Part shown: piece after piece, positions 23,113 to 31,575 of the stretch
Layout of the letters: each line of letters starts with the position of its first letter
Numbering within the stretch: position 1 is the first letter of the stretch
NCBI RefSeq assembly: GCF_000685075.1
Contig: NZ_BAYD01000060.1
Location: 1-60,234, forward strand
Source: Paraburkholderia oxyphila NBRC 105797
GTDB lineage: Bacteria; Pseudomonadota; Gammaproteobacteria; Burkholderiales; Burkholderiaceae
Length of the DNA stretch: 60,234 nt
Direction: 5' to 3'
The notes under the pieces: model-generated
What the model saw: the letters and a program-made list of their open reading frames with translations, nothing else
The model's database searches: none
Told to the model about the DNA's origin: nothing
Translations under genes and position numbers: made by a program

Positions 23113-23969
23113 GCCTTTTCTCCAGCGGCGAGGCGCATTTCGATTGCGTCGATCACCGGCAGCAGATCGGCGATGCTGTCGATCACGTAGTGCGCACCGG
23201 TCCGCGCGAGGCGCTGACGTGCGGGTTCGATCCGCGAGCGGCGCGCTTCGGTGTCGAGCGCTTGCCAGTCGGCCAGCGACAAACCCACCTCATTGCCGCT
23301 TGCCGCAATGCCTACGGCCCACATGCCGGCCGCGAGCCCGGCTTCGAGTCCGGTCGGGCTATCGTCGACGACCACGCAGGCGCACACGTCGGGCGCGCCG
23401 AGCGCCAGGGCGTTGTTCAGGGACATGTCGGGGAACGGGCGTCCGCGCAACACGTCGCTCACCGTGCAGCAGTGGTCCGGGCTATAGCCTTTGTCGCGCG
23501 CAATCGGCATGAGGTTGTTCATCACTTCGCGCGGATAGCCGGTCGTGCTGCCGATGCGGATGCCGCGGGCGCGCAACGCCGCGATTGAATCGAGCGCGCC
23601 GGGAATCAGGTCGCTGTAAAGCGCCACGTTGCGTTCGTCGACGCGCAGAAATTCGGCATAGAGCGCGTCGACGTCGCTGTCGTTCGACGCCGCGCGATGG
23701 TGCGCTTTCCAGCGCGCCTCGACCTCGGGCATCTGCAGAATCGCGACGATGTGTTCGCGCTTGGCCGCGCCCATCGGCGCGCGTGCTTCGGCTTCCGAGA
23801 TCGGCACGCCGGATGTTGCGAAACACTGGCGAAACGCGTCGACCGGTGCCATGCAGCCGAAATCCAGCACGGTGCCGGCCCAGTCGAAGATCGCGGTGGT
23901 GATGGGGCCGCGATAGGTGCGGCCAAACGAGGAGACGGCAGGAGAGGCAGGTGATTGCATCGTGTTCAT
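23109..23969 (-). CDS. phnX: phosphonoacetaldehyde hydrolase
   Basis: PhnX of 286 residues, a HAD-superfamily enzyme that splits phosphonoacetaldehyde into acetaldehyde and phosphate. The nucleophile loop reads AIFDWAGTVLDFGCMAPV (nucleophile Asp29), and the Schiff-base lysine lies in APMGAAKREHI (Lys70), the feature that sets phosphonatases apart from other HAD proteins. Motif 2 is GSTTGYPREVM and motif 4 is VVVDDSPTGLEAGLAAGMWAVG. The start ATG at 23969 is chosen for length; ATG at 23960 is also possible, and ribosome-binding signals are weak at both. It is the first gene of a minus-strand operon with the dehydrogenase and MFS genes, divergent from a LysR regulator. Confidence 0.94.
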   Translation of the reverse strand: MNTMQSPASPAVSSFGRTYRGPITTAIFDWAGTVLDFGCMAPVDAFRQCFATSGVPISEAEARAPMGAAKREHIVAILQMPEVEARWKAHHRAASNDSDVDALYAEFLRVDERNVALYSDLIPGALDSIAALRARGIRIGSTTGYPREVMNNLMPIARDKGYSPDHCCTVSDVLRGRPFPDMSLNNALALGAPDVCACVVVDDSPTGLEAGLAAGMWAVGIAASGNEVGLSLADWQALDTEARRSRIEPARQRLARTGAHYVIDSIADLLPVIDAIEMRLAAGEKA

Positions 23970-24123
23970 GACCCAAAAAGGTAGGTGGGGTGTCGATGAA
24001 CAGAGCTTAGTTTTGTCACATGACGCGTCTATGATCGAATCACCCGGGTAAAAGCGGGCTTTCAACCGATTTTTTCGATGGATCGTTCGGCCCTTTAACT
24101 ACGATGAATACGCCAGCCCGGTC

Positions 24124-25029
24124 ATGACGCTTGTTCAATTGCGCAGTTTCATCGCCGTCGTTCAGCACGGCGGATTCACCGCGGCGGCGCGCGCGTTGTC
24201 GATCAGCCAGACGACGATCACTTCGCAGATCCAGGCACTCGAAGAGGAGCACGGCGTCGAGTTGTTTCACCGGCGAGGCAGACGTGTCGAGCTATCGGCG
24301 GTCGGCATGGATTTGCTGCCGATCGCGCGGCAGATCAGCGGCCTCGAAACCGACGCGAAGTCAATGCTGCACGACAGCGGCACGCTCAGGCACGGCTCGC
24401 TGAAGATCGGCGCGGTCGGGCCGTTTCATGTGACCGAGATGATCGAGTCGTATCACGCGCTGTACCCGCATATGCATCTCGCCGTTACGCTTGGCAATTC
24501 AGAGGCGGTGTTGCGCGACCTGAACGACTATGCGTGTGACGTGGGTGTAATCGCGAGCGTGTTCGACGACGAGCGGTATCACATGCAACCGTATGCGCAA
24601 TATCCGGTCATTGCGTTCGTCAACCGTGCGCACGGACTTGCCGCACGCGACACGATCACGCTCGCCGAACTGGCCGCGGAACCGCTGCTGATGCGCGAAC
24701 CCGGCTCGACCACGCGCAAGGCGCTCGAAACCGCATTCCGCGAGGCCGGCTTGAATCCGCGCACGGCGATGGAAATCGGCAGCCGTGAAGCGTTGCGCGA
24801 GGCGGTGGCGCGTGGGCTTGGCGTGGGCACGGTATCGCAGTCGGAATATGTTCCAGATGACCGGCTACGGCCGTTGCGTATCGATGGCGATCCGGTGAGC
24901 ACGCACATTCACGTGTGCTGCTTGCGCGAACGACGCGATAGCATGCTGGTATCGTCGTTTTTCAAGGCGTTGAAAGGGAACCCCGATCGCGGCGGGAAAA
25001 ACGGCGGTGGGCACGGCGCTGAGCAATAA
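24124..25029 (+). CDS. LysR family regulator of the phosphonate genes
   Basis: Full-length LysR regulator of 301 residues. N-terminal winged helix (MTLVQLRSFIAVVQHGGFTAAARALSISQTTITSQIQALEEEHGVELFHRRGRRVELSAVG) followed by a complete effector domain (LKIGAVGPFHVTEMIESYHALYPHMHLAVTLGN, CDVGVIASVFDDERY, EPLLMREPGSTTRKALETAF, AVARGLGVGTVSQSE). It is divergent from phnX with 154 bases between the starts, the usual arrangement for a LysR activator. It resembles the LysR type associated with aminoethylphosphonate catabolism (TIGR03339), so I infer it activates the phnX operon in response to a phosphonate or phosphonoacetaldehyde. The C-terminal Gly/Lys-rich tail is unusual but harmless. Confidence 0.88.
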   Translation: MTLVQLRSFIAVVQHGGFTAAARALSISQTTITSQIQALEEEHGVELFHRRGRRVELSAVGMDLLPIARQISGLETDAKSMLHDSGTLRHGSLKIGAVGPFHVTEMIESYHALYPHMHLAVTLGNSEAVLRDLNDYACDVGVIASVFDDERYHMQPYAQYPVIAFVNRAHGLAARDTITLAELAAEPLLMREPGSTTRKALETAFREAGLNPRTAMEIGSREALREAVARGLGVGTVSQSEYVPDDRLRPLRIDGDPVSTHIHVCCLRERRDSMLVSSFFKALKGNPDRGGKNGGGHGAEQ

Positions 25030-25106
25030 CGTTGCGAACTGGATACGTGCGCTGGCCAATTCCCAATGCACATCGCAACTTCGAATATCGCCGCTTTGCG
25101 TCGCTG

Positions 25107-25625
25107 CTATGAATGATCTGGAGAGGCGGGCAACGGGCCAAAAAACATCACCTTGAGCCGATTTTTGCCGAGCGCCCGTGCCAGCTCCGCGATCACGCAA
25201 TAGTTGAAGATCAATGTCACGAGCAGGATCTGAATCGCCCAGTATCGCGGCCAACTGATATGGGCGAGCAACGCGTGGTTCGCGGCGACAAAGCTGCCGG
25301 CCTCTTTCCAGAAGTCGTAGAGCCGCTCCAGATAATGAATGACGAGCGCGACGATCGCGTACATCAACGTCTTCCACGAGACGTTCCAGACGAGCGGTTT
25401 GTCGGGAAACTGGTTGATGAACGGCAGCATGTCTGCGATCAGCACGGACTTGCCGAGTATCAGCGACGAGATCAGGACCGATCCCGAGGTGGGCAACGAT
25501 ATGCCAGCCTGCTTGACCATCAGTGAACGGATCAACACGACGATGTGAAGAATGATGAAGAAGAAAATCGTCGGCGGTAAAACCTTCTTGAACTCTTCTT
25601 TTACCTTTTCCATCAGCGAGCTCAT
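25107..25625 (-). CDS. hypothetical multi-pass membrane protein, 172 residues
   Basis: Unrecognised integral membrane protein. After an amphipathic charged N-terminus (MSSLMEKVKEEFKKVL) there are about four membrane segments: PPTIFFFIILHIVVLI, the segment around VLISSLILGKSVLIADMLPF, WKTLMYAIVALVIHYLERLY and YWAIQILLVTLIFNYCVIAELARAL. A short basic tail ends it. CTGGAGAACACC on the minus strand provides a ribosome-binding site before ATG 25625. It is convergent with the LysR gene (77-base gap) and stands alone. I have no functional clue. Confidence 0.75.
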   Translation of the reverse strand: MSSLMEKVKEEFKKVLPPTIFFFIILHIVVLIRSLMVKQAGISLPTSGSVLISSLILGKSVLIADMLPFINQFPDKPLVWNVSWKTLMYAIVALVIHYLERLYDFWKEAGSFVAANHALLAHISWPRYWAIQILLVTLIFNYCVIAELARALGKNRLKVMFFGPLPASPDHS

Positions 25626-25912
25626 GGTGTTCTCCAGTCATCGGCGATGCCGCGACGGCACCTGAAAGACGTTATCCGAAAAGCGAAATCCCCGTATGTG
25701 CAATGGCCGGATGATGCCGGCCGAGCGGTTATATGCCATCGACAAACGGCAACTCACCGCACAACTTCAGCCGGACGTTCGCGAACCTCTCGCGCCTGGC
25801 TTCCGAACGGTGGCGAGCTTCCTCCGATGGTTGTCGTCAATCGAAACGGTGTACCGTCCCTAAACTGGGTATCATCGCCGCAATGGGTCGTAGCCGCTCC
25901 TGGAGGGACACC

Positions 25913-27046
25913 ATGAAGAAGTCGGCTCTGTGGCTGTTTTCGCTCTGTCTGATTCTTATCGCGCCGGCCACGCTGGGAGCCGTCACGGCGGCTGCGCAGC
26001 CGGCCGAAGCGGCGGCCGCCGCATCAGCGAGTGCGGGGGAGCAGCCAGGACACGCGCTGCGGGTGGCCATTGCCCCGGTCGCGCCGTTCGTGTTACCGCA
26101 GTCGGGGGCACCGGTAGGCTTCAGCGTCGACATCTGGTATGAGATCGCGCGCCGCATGCATGTCGATTTCACGTGGGATCGCGTCGCGAATCAGCCTGAT
26201 CTGCTGACCGCCGTCCAGCGTGGCGACGCGGACGTCGCAATCGCCGCGATCACCATGACGCCGGAGCGCGAAAAGCTTGTCGACTTCTCGCTGCCGTATT
26301 TCGATTCCGGCTTGCAGATCATGGTGCGCGCGCAAAACGACAACTCGTTCGTCGCGACGTTCAAGTCGGTGCCCTGGCTAGCCCTCGGGCAGTTCCTGGC
26401 TGCTGCCGTCGTGATCGTCTTCATTCTCGCCAATCTCGTCTGGCTCATGGAGCGCCGCCACGATCCCAACTTTGACAAGCCCTGGCTGCGCGGGGTTGGC
26501 GAAGGGCTCTGGGTGACCATGCTGATCATTGCAACAGGCGAGCATGGCGAGCGCGAAAGCGCCGGGCTATGGAAAAGGGTGCTGGTACCCGCGATGTGGC
26601 TGATCGGCGTGGTGCTGATCGCGCAGTTCACTGCGACCGTCACATCATTCCAGACGGTCGCGCGGTTGCAATCGAGCATTCGCGGACCGGATGATCTTCC
26701 CGGAAAGACGATCGGCACGGTGCCGGGCACGGTCTCCGCCGACTACCTCAGTGAGCGCGGCTTGCCATTCGTGAACGTCAACACTGCCGCCGACGGGTTC
26801 CGGATGCTGATGCGCGGTGACGTGCAGGCCATCGTCTACGATGCGCCGACGCTCCAGTACTGGGCGGGCCGACTCGGCAACGGGTCACTCGCCGTCGTTG
26901 GACCCATATTCAAGCCTGCCAAGTATGGGATCGCTGTGGCGAACGGCAGTCCGTTGCGCAAGACCATCAACGAAACCCTGCTCGCGATGTACGAAGACGG
27001 CACCTACGGACAGATCTACCGGAAGTGGTTTACGGAGAGCAAATAG
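25913..27046 (+). CDS. bacterial ionotropic glutamate receptor-like channel
   Basis: Protein of 377 residues in which a periplasmic amino-acid binding domain is split by a two-helix ion-channel module, the architecture of prokaryotic glutamate receptors such as GluR0. It has a signal peptide (SALWLFSLCLILIAPATLGAVTAAAQ), lobe S1 (LRVAIAPVAPFVLPQ, DVAIAAITMTPEREKLVDFSLPYFDSGLQIMV, with the ligand Arg region), TM1 (WLALGQFLAAAVVIVFILANLVWLMERRH), a pore-loop region (GEGLWVTMLIIATGEHGERESAG), TM2 (VLVPAMWLIGVVLIAQFTATVT), and lobe S2 (IRGPDDLPGKTIGTVPG, VQAIVYDAPTLQYW with the ligand Asp). The K+ filter TVGYGD is replaced. GGAGGG precedes ATG 25913. Ligand unknown, probably an amino acid. Confidence 0.85.
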   Translation: MKKSALWLFSLCLILIAPATLGAVTAAAQPAEAAAAASASAGEQPGHALRVAIAPVAPFVLPQSGAPVGFSVDIWYEIARRMHVDFTWDRVANQPDLLTAVQRGDADVAIAAITMTPEREKLVDFSLPYFDSGLQIMVRAQNDNSFVATFKSVPWLALGQFLAAAVVIVFILANLVWLMERRHDPNFDKPWLRGVGEGLWVTMLIIATGEHGERESAGLWKRVLVPAMWLIGVVLIAQFTATVTSFQTVARLQSSIRGPDDLPGKTIGTVPGTVSADYLSERGLPFVNVNTAADGFRMLMRGDVQAIVYDAPTLQYWAGRLGNGSLAVVGPIFKPAKYGIAVANGSPLRKTINETLLAMYEDGTYGQIYRKWFTESK

Positions 27047-27408
27047 GGCCGAAATTCGACAGTTTGCCGAGCCAGGCGCCAGTCGTCATTATTTGGAAAT
27101 GGGCTTTGCAGGGGCTAAGGTTACTGTGAGGGACACCGTTCTGCACGCACGTTCCCTCTGCGATTGAAGCCGGTGATGCTGACGAAAGCTTTGCGGGGCC
27201 GGCTGTCGGGAATCGCGATGTCTCGTACGTTTTCAAACGTATACGTATCGAAGAACGCTCCGGCGATTGGGTAGCAAGCTGGCAAGTAGAACGAACCACG
27301 CAGCGCCAGATTGCCCTGCATTGTCGGAGTAGCTTCTGGAAGCAGGCATGCGCGCGAGCCAACTCTGCCTCGCACGCTCAACGATCCGAACCGAAGCGAG
27401 GTGCACAA
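27047..27408. other. intergenic region, no supported gene
   Basis: This 362-base stretch has lower GC than its neighbours. Minus-strand translation gives one protein-like patch (about 27121-27320, with AFFDTYTFENVRDIAIPD) that I could not assign; it may be a gene scrap. No hairpin or clear promoter was found beyond the purine-rich CGAAGCGAGG before the next start. Confidence 0.3.
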
Positions 27409-28821
27409 ATGGCAAGCACGCAGATTCTGGCCGAAAGGCAGGCGGCGGGACGTCAGGCACGAGAGCATGCCCGGCGCTCCCAACATGCCGAGATCGGCAA
27501 TACCGACCGTGATCCGGTCGAGCTCCTGCAGGAAAACAGTGCCGGCAGAGTCGAGGCCCTGATCCCTTTGCGCTACGGCCGCATGTCCGTGTCGCCATTT
27601 ACCTTCTTTCGCGGCAGCGCAATACTCCAGGCCCATGATCTGGCCGGCACGGTTAACTCAGGCATCGCATTTCCCATTTGCGGCGACGCACACCTCATGA
27701 ACTTCGGTGGGTTTGCGACGCCCGAGCGCCAGTTGGTGTTCGATCTCAACGACTTCGACGAAGTCGCAACGGGGCCGTGGGAGTGGGATCTCAAGCGCCT
27801 GGTTGCGAGCTTTGCCATCGCCGGCGAGCACATGGGGCTAGGCCGCGGCCCAATCAGCGAATTCGTCTCGACTGCCGTTCACGAGTACGCGCAGCGTATG
27901 CATGAGTACTCGGAATACAGTGCCCTCGACCTGTGGCACGAGATCATCACTTTCGAGCGTATGGCCGAAAGCGCCACCAACGACGAAGGGCGGAGTCTTG
28001 TAGCCAAGACGGCTAAAAAGGCGGCTAGCCGAACCCATGAAAGCGTCCTCGCCAAAATGGCGACACTGAGCAACGGCCACTGGTCTATCCAGGACGCACC
28101 GCCTGCACTGTTTCACCCTGCCGGTCCCAATTCGCTGCTCGGTAAAGATAGTGCGTGGTCCGATACCAAGGCATGGCAAGGCAAACTCGCCAAGGCCTTC
28201 GACGCGTATCTCGAGACGCTGCCCGCTGATCGACGCATGCTGATCGGGCAATACGAGCTTCAGGATATTGCGTTCAAGGTCGTTGGCGTGGGAAGCGTGG
28301 GTACATTCTGTCTTGTCATGCTGTTCGTGGACGGCAGCGGAAGGCCGTTGTTTCTCCAGGTCAAGGAGGCCAGGCCGTCGGTGATCGCCACCTATTTCCC
28401 GGCCCAGGGCCCCGAGCATCAGGGCGAGCGCGTGGTTTCCGGGCAGCGTCTGCTGCAGGCGGCGAGCGACGCCTTCCTCGGCTGGACCACGGGGCCCGCA
28501 GGCCGGAATTTCTATTTCCGGCAGTTGCGCGACATGAAGGTGTCGGCCGAAGTGGAGCGCATGAGCAATGCCGTGCTGCAAGGCTACGCGCGCATTTGCG
28601 GTTGGGCGCTTGCACGGGCGCACGCCAAGGCTAGCGGAAAGGCGGTGGAAATTGCTGCCTATCTCGGCAATGGCGAGCGCCTCGCCGAAGCACTCACCGA
28701 GTACTCGATGGCCTATGCCGCTCAAAATGAAGCCGATTACCGCACATTCATGAAAGCCTGCAGATCAGGAAAACTGGAGGCGCGTAGCGACGAGGACATG
28801 GCGGCAGATTTTCGCGTGTGA
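27409..28821 (+). CDS. DUF2252 domain-containing protein
   Basis: Soluble protein of 470 residues matching DUF2252 along most of its length. Signatures are MSVSPFTFFRGSA, CGDAHLMNFGGFATPERQLVFDLNDFDEVATGPWEWDLKRLVAS, VVGVGSVGTFCLVMLF, PLFLQVKEARPSV, ERVVSGQRLLQAASDAFLGWT, NFYFRQLRDMK and GWALARAHAKASG. The family looks like a distant protein-kinase/aminoglycoside-phosphotransferase fold: GDAH-x-x-N and NDFDE would be the catalytic loop and metal site, but the reaction is unknown. It stands alone, 362 bases after the channel gene and with no partner downstream. Family membership is firm. Confidence 0.9.
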   Translation: MASTQILAERQAAGRQAREHARRSQHAEIGNTDRDPVELLQENSAGRVEALIPLRYGRMSVSPFTFFRGSAILQAHDLAGTVNSGIAFPICGDAHLMNFGGFATPERQLVFDLNDFDEVATGPWEWDLKRLVASFAIAGEHMGLGRGPISEFVSTAVHEYAQRMHEYSEYSALDLWHEIITFERMAESATNDEGRSLVAKTAKKAASRTHESVLAKMATLSNGHWSIQDAPPALFHPAGPNSLLGKDSAWSDTKAWQGKLAKAFDAYLETLPADRRMLIGQYELQDIAFKVVGVGSVGTFCLVMLFVDGSGRPLFLQVKEARPSVIATYFPAQGPEHQGERVVSGQRLLQAASDAFLGWTTGPAGRNFYFRQLRDMKVSAEVERMSNAVLQGYARICGWALARAHAKASGKAVEIAAYLGNGERLAEALTEYSMAYAAQNEADYRTFMKACRSGKLEARSDEDMAADFRV

Positions 28822-28909
28822 GCGCGCCCAGCTAAAAGCAATCTCGGTCACGCTCGCCGCCGAACCGGCGGCGAGCAGATCCCGCAATGCGCCATCGAGC
28901 CGAACGTTC

Positions 28910-29275
28910 ATGAACCACCTTCCCAGACTACAAGGGGAGCCAAAGGACGTGCCGAAGGGGGCGTTCGTCTATCGCTCGCGCACGTACGACGTCTTTCTGC
29001 ACTGACGCGCATTCTTTAGGACGCCAAACGATATTTCGAAGCCGAATGCGGAGATTGCCGCCACGCGCATCTACCCGCCTGGCAATAAGGCGGGCGCAAA
29101 GCCGCTGCAATTCCCGGACGCCAACCGGAAGCCAGCTGACCTTCGGACCGAACGCGCCTGCCGGCAAGGAGAAGAACTGGCTGCGCACGGTGCCGGTCAA
29201 GGGTTATTTCGTGATCTTCCGCCGCTACTCGCCGGAGAAAGCAATCCATGCTTTGCGAAAACCGGTAATTGTCAG
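28910..29275 (+). pseudogene. decayed DUF1254/DUF1214 gene
   Basis: Fragments of one DUF1254-DUF1214 protein appear in order in different frames: VPKGAFVYRSRTYDVFLH (ends in TGA at 29003-29005), then SKPNAEIAATRIYPPGNKAGAKPLQFPDANRKPAD, then TFGPNAPAGKEKNWLRTVPVKGYFVIFRRYSPEKAI. The first two belong to the DUF1254 part and the last to the DUF1214 C-terminus; the long middle of the protein is missing and at least two frame changes are present. It is clearly non-functional. Confidence 0.7.
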
Positions 29276-29849
29276 AAATCTTGCAATTCCGATGACCTCC
29301 CGTCGCGAATCTATAAATTTGAAATAAATCGAAATGATCTGTAAATAAATCAGTTATAGATTTGTAATTTATGTGCGTCTGCACCATTTTGGCCAATGAT
29401 GCAGAAGTGCTGGAACCACTGTGGTGCGGGGCTTCTGGGCTTTAGAGTTAATCCTCTAAACAACGTTTTCTGACATCAAAAAAAGTTTGCTTAACTGCTT
29501 TTTGTTTTGCTATCTTTCGATGCGCTGAAACAAAACTGAAACACGCCACTGCTTGTCCGACATCCAGCGGGATGTCTCGACAGGCAATACGGGCTAATTG
29601 TTTGGCCGGATTGATACACGGCGAGCACGATATTGAATTAGTAGAACTACCTATATTGTGCCGCTTGCAAAGACTGCGTGCGTCCCGTAGTAGCCCCGCC
29701 GCTTCGGAGTGGGGTTTCTACGTATATGTTTCGTAGTCCGATTGAAATCAAGGATTTAACCGGTTCTGTCAGGCGGACGGTCATGCAATGACACGGATTC
29801 GCTGCGGCCACGATTTGGGCGCGCTGCGCCCGAGGGAGCGAAGGTGGTG
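29276..29849. promoter_or_regulatory. AT-rich region and leader upstream of the tonB operon
   Basis: A 574-base stretch with much lower GC than the rest, containing no supported gene. It likely holds the tonB promoter. A hairpin with an imperfect 12-base stem (CGTAGTAGCCCC at 29686-29697, GGGGTTTCTACG at 29711-29722, two mismatches) lies about 130 bases before the tonB start and may belong to the leader transcript. No Fur-type box was convincing. Confidence 0.4.
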
Positions 29850-30551
29850 ATGAAAGTGCAAGTGGAAGTGCCAGCCGGTGGCGCGCGCTCGGGTGGGCCT
29901 GGCTGTCCGCGCGAGTTCGGACGCAAGCAGCAAAACCCCGTGCGCCGCTATGGCGGGATTGGGGCGGTCGTCGTCCTGCACGCCGTGCTGATCTACGCGT
30001 TGGTCAATGGTCTCGCCACCAAGGTCGTGCAGGTCATTCAGCATCCCATTGAAACCAGGATCATCGAGCCGGTGAAGCCGCCTCCGCCGCCGCCACTGCC
30101 CACCGTGCAGCTGCCGCCGCCCAAGTTCGCGCCGCCGCCCCCGCCGTTCGTGCCGCCGCCCGAGGTGCCGGTGCAGGCGCCGCCGCAGGCGACCATCACG
30201 CATCAGGCTGCACCCGTCGTGAGCGCGCCGGTCACCGCGCCGCCCGCGCCTCCCGCACCCGTGCAGGCGAAGCCCGTGAGCCACGAAGTCGGTGTCGTGT
30301 GCCCGAACTCGGATGAGATCCGTTCGTCGATCCGCTATCCGAAGGAGGCACAGGAAAACGGCGTGACCGGCGACGTGCTCATCGAATTCGTCGTGGACCC
30401 GCAAGGCCACGTGACGAATGAACGCGTGGCGCAGTCGGCCAGCGACGACAGCCTCGACGCTGCCGCATTCAACGCAGTGAAGAAGTTCAATTGCATTTCG
30501 CAGGGTCAGCCGGTGCGCGTGCAGGTTCCGTTCTCGTTCAATCTCAACTGA
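29850..30551 (+). CDS. tonB: TonB family energy transducer
   Basis: TonB-like protein of 233 residues. A cytoplasmic basic N-terminus (about residues 1-35) is followed by one membrane segment (GAVVVLHAVLIYALVNGLATK), a periplasmic Pro-rich span with long Pro runs (EPVKPPPPPPLPTVQLPPPKFAPPPP), and the C-terminal TonB domain (about 150-233: SSIRYPKEAQENGVTGDVLIEFVVDPQGHVTNERVAQSASDDSLDAAAFNAVKKF, with the YP motif). GTG codons at 29844 and 29847 are alternative starts. It is the first gene of tonB-exbB-exbD-exbD-TPR, a complete energising complex that probably serves the TonB-dependent receptor 4 kb downstream. Confidence 0.92.
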   Translation: MKVQVEVPAGGARSGGPGCPREFGRKQQNPVRRYGGIGAVVVLHAVLIYALVNGLATKVVQVIQHPIETRIIEPVKPPPPPPLPTVQLPPPKFAPPPPPFVPPPEVPVQAPPQATITHQAAPVVSAPVTAPPAPPAPVQAKPVSHEVGVVCPNSDEIRSSIRYPKEAQENGVTGDVLIEFVVDPQGHVTNERVAQSASDDSLDAAAFNAVKKFNCISQGQPVRVQVPFSFNLN

Positions 30552-30628
30552 TACGAACGGGCTTCACGTAACGGATGGCGAGTCACTACCCAAAGTTTTA
30601 GAAGTTCAACGGATGAACTGGAGCAGGC

Positions 30629-31561
30629 ATGAAAAAGCGTTCCTACGCCGCACTGGCGGCCAGCATGTTGATCGCCGTAGCCACGGTCGATACCTTTGTC
30701 GCTCCGCAGCTTGCCAACGCGCAGGCTAGCGACGCCACGGCCGCCGCGTCGGCACCCGCGACCGCCGCCGCGTCGGCGCCGGCCACCGCGGCGCTCGCGG
30801 CACCGGCACCCGCCGCGGCTGCGGACCAGCCCGCACCGCCGCCCGCACCGGCCACCTCCGAGACCGTCACGAACCCGTATGGCCTCGGCGCGCTCTGGAA
30901 GAACGGCGACTTCGTCGCGCGCTTCGTGCTGTTGCTGCTCGTGGTGATGTCGATGGGCAGCTGGTACATCATGATCACCAAGTTCTTCGAGCAGTTCCGC
31001 GCCAATCGCCGTGCGAAGAGTGCGGATGAGCAGCTCTGGAGCGCGCCGTCGCTCGCCGACGGCGCGAAGCAGCTCGAGGAATCGTCGCCGTTCCGCTTCA
31101 TCGCGGAAACCGCGATCGAGGCCGGTGCGCACCACGACGAAGCGCTGCTCGAAGCCGTCGACCGCAATACGTGGATCGACGTCTCGGTCGAGCGCGCCAT
31201 CACCAACGTGTCGAACCGCATGCAGGACGGCCTCGCGTTCCTCGGCACCGTGGGCTCGACCGCGCCGTTCGTAGGCCTGTTCGGCACGGTTTGGGGCATC
31301 TATCACGCGCTGACTGCCATCGGCATCGCGGGCCAGGCTTCGATCGACAAGGTCGCGGGCCCGGTGGGCGAAGCGCTCATCATGACCGCCATCGGTCTGG
31401 GCGTGGCCGTGCCGGCCGTGCTCGGCTACAACTTCCTCGTACGTCGCAACAAGGCGGTGATGGAGCGTGTGCGCGGCTTCGGCGCGCAACTGCATACGGT
31501 CCTGCTGGCCGGCGGCAAGCGCGCCGGGCGCGCCGCGCCGCGCGCCGTGATGGCCGACTGA
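30629..31561 (+). CDS. exbB: MotA/TolQ/ExbB proton channel protein with N-terminal extension
   Basis: ExbB of 310 residues, longer than the usual 240 or so. The extra N-terminus is a signal-like hydrophobic segment (YAALAASMLIAVATVDTFVAPQLANAQA) followed by an Ala/Pro-rich low-complexity linker with repeated SAPAT units (about residues 30-80). The canonical part follows: TM1 (FVARFVLLLLVVMSMGSWYIMITKFFEQ), a cytoplasmic loop, and TM2-TM3 (LAFLGTVGSTAPFVGLFGTVWGIYHAL and IGEALIMTAIGLGVAVPAVLGYNFLVRRN-like sequence), with the conserved GTVGSTAPFVGLFGTV motif. Such extensions are common in tonB-exbB operons paired with large receptors. It is followed by exbD after 14 bases. Confidence 0.93.
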   Translation: MKKRSYAALAASMLIAVATVDTFVAPQLANAQASDATAAASAPATAAASAPATAALAAPAPAAAADQPAPPPAPATSETVTNPYGLGALWKNGDFVARFVLLLLVVMSMGSWYIMITKFFEQFRANRRAKSADEQLWSAPSLADGAKQLEESSPFRFIAETAIEAGAHHDEALLEAVDRNTWIDVSVERAITNVSNRMQDGLAFLGTVGSTAPFVGLFGTVWGIYHALTAIGIAGQASIDKVAGPVGEALIMTAIGLGVAVPAVLGYNFLVRRNKAVMERVRGFGAQLHTVLLAGGKRAGRAAPRAVMAD

Positions 31562-31575
31562 GCGAGGGGCACGCC

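Noticed and set aside
27121..27636. Protein-like minus-strand frame before and into the DUF2252 gene
   Set aside because: One short patch looks protein-like, but most of the frame is antisense to DUF2252 coding and the ends do not match a family. Left as a possible scrap only.
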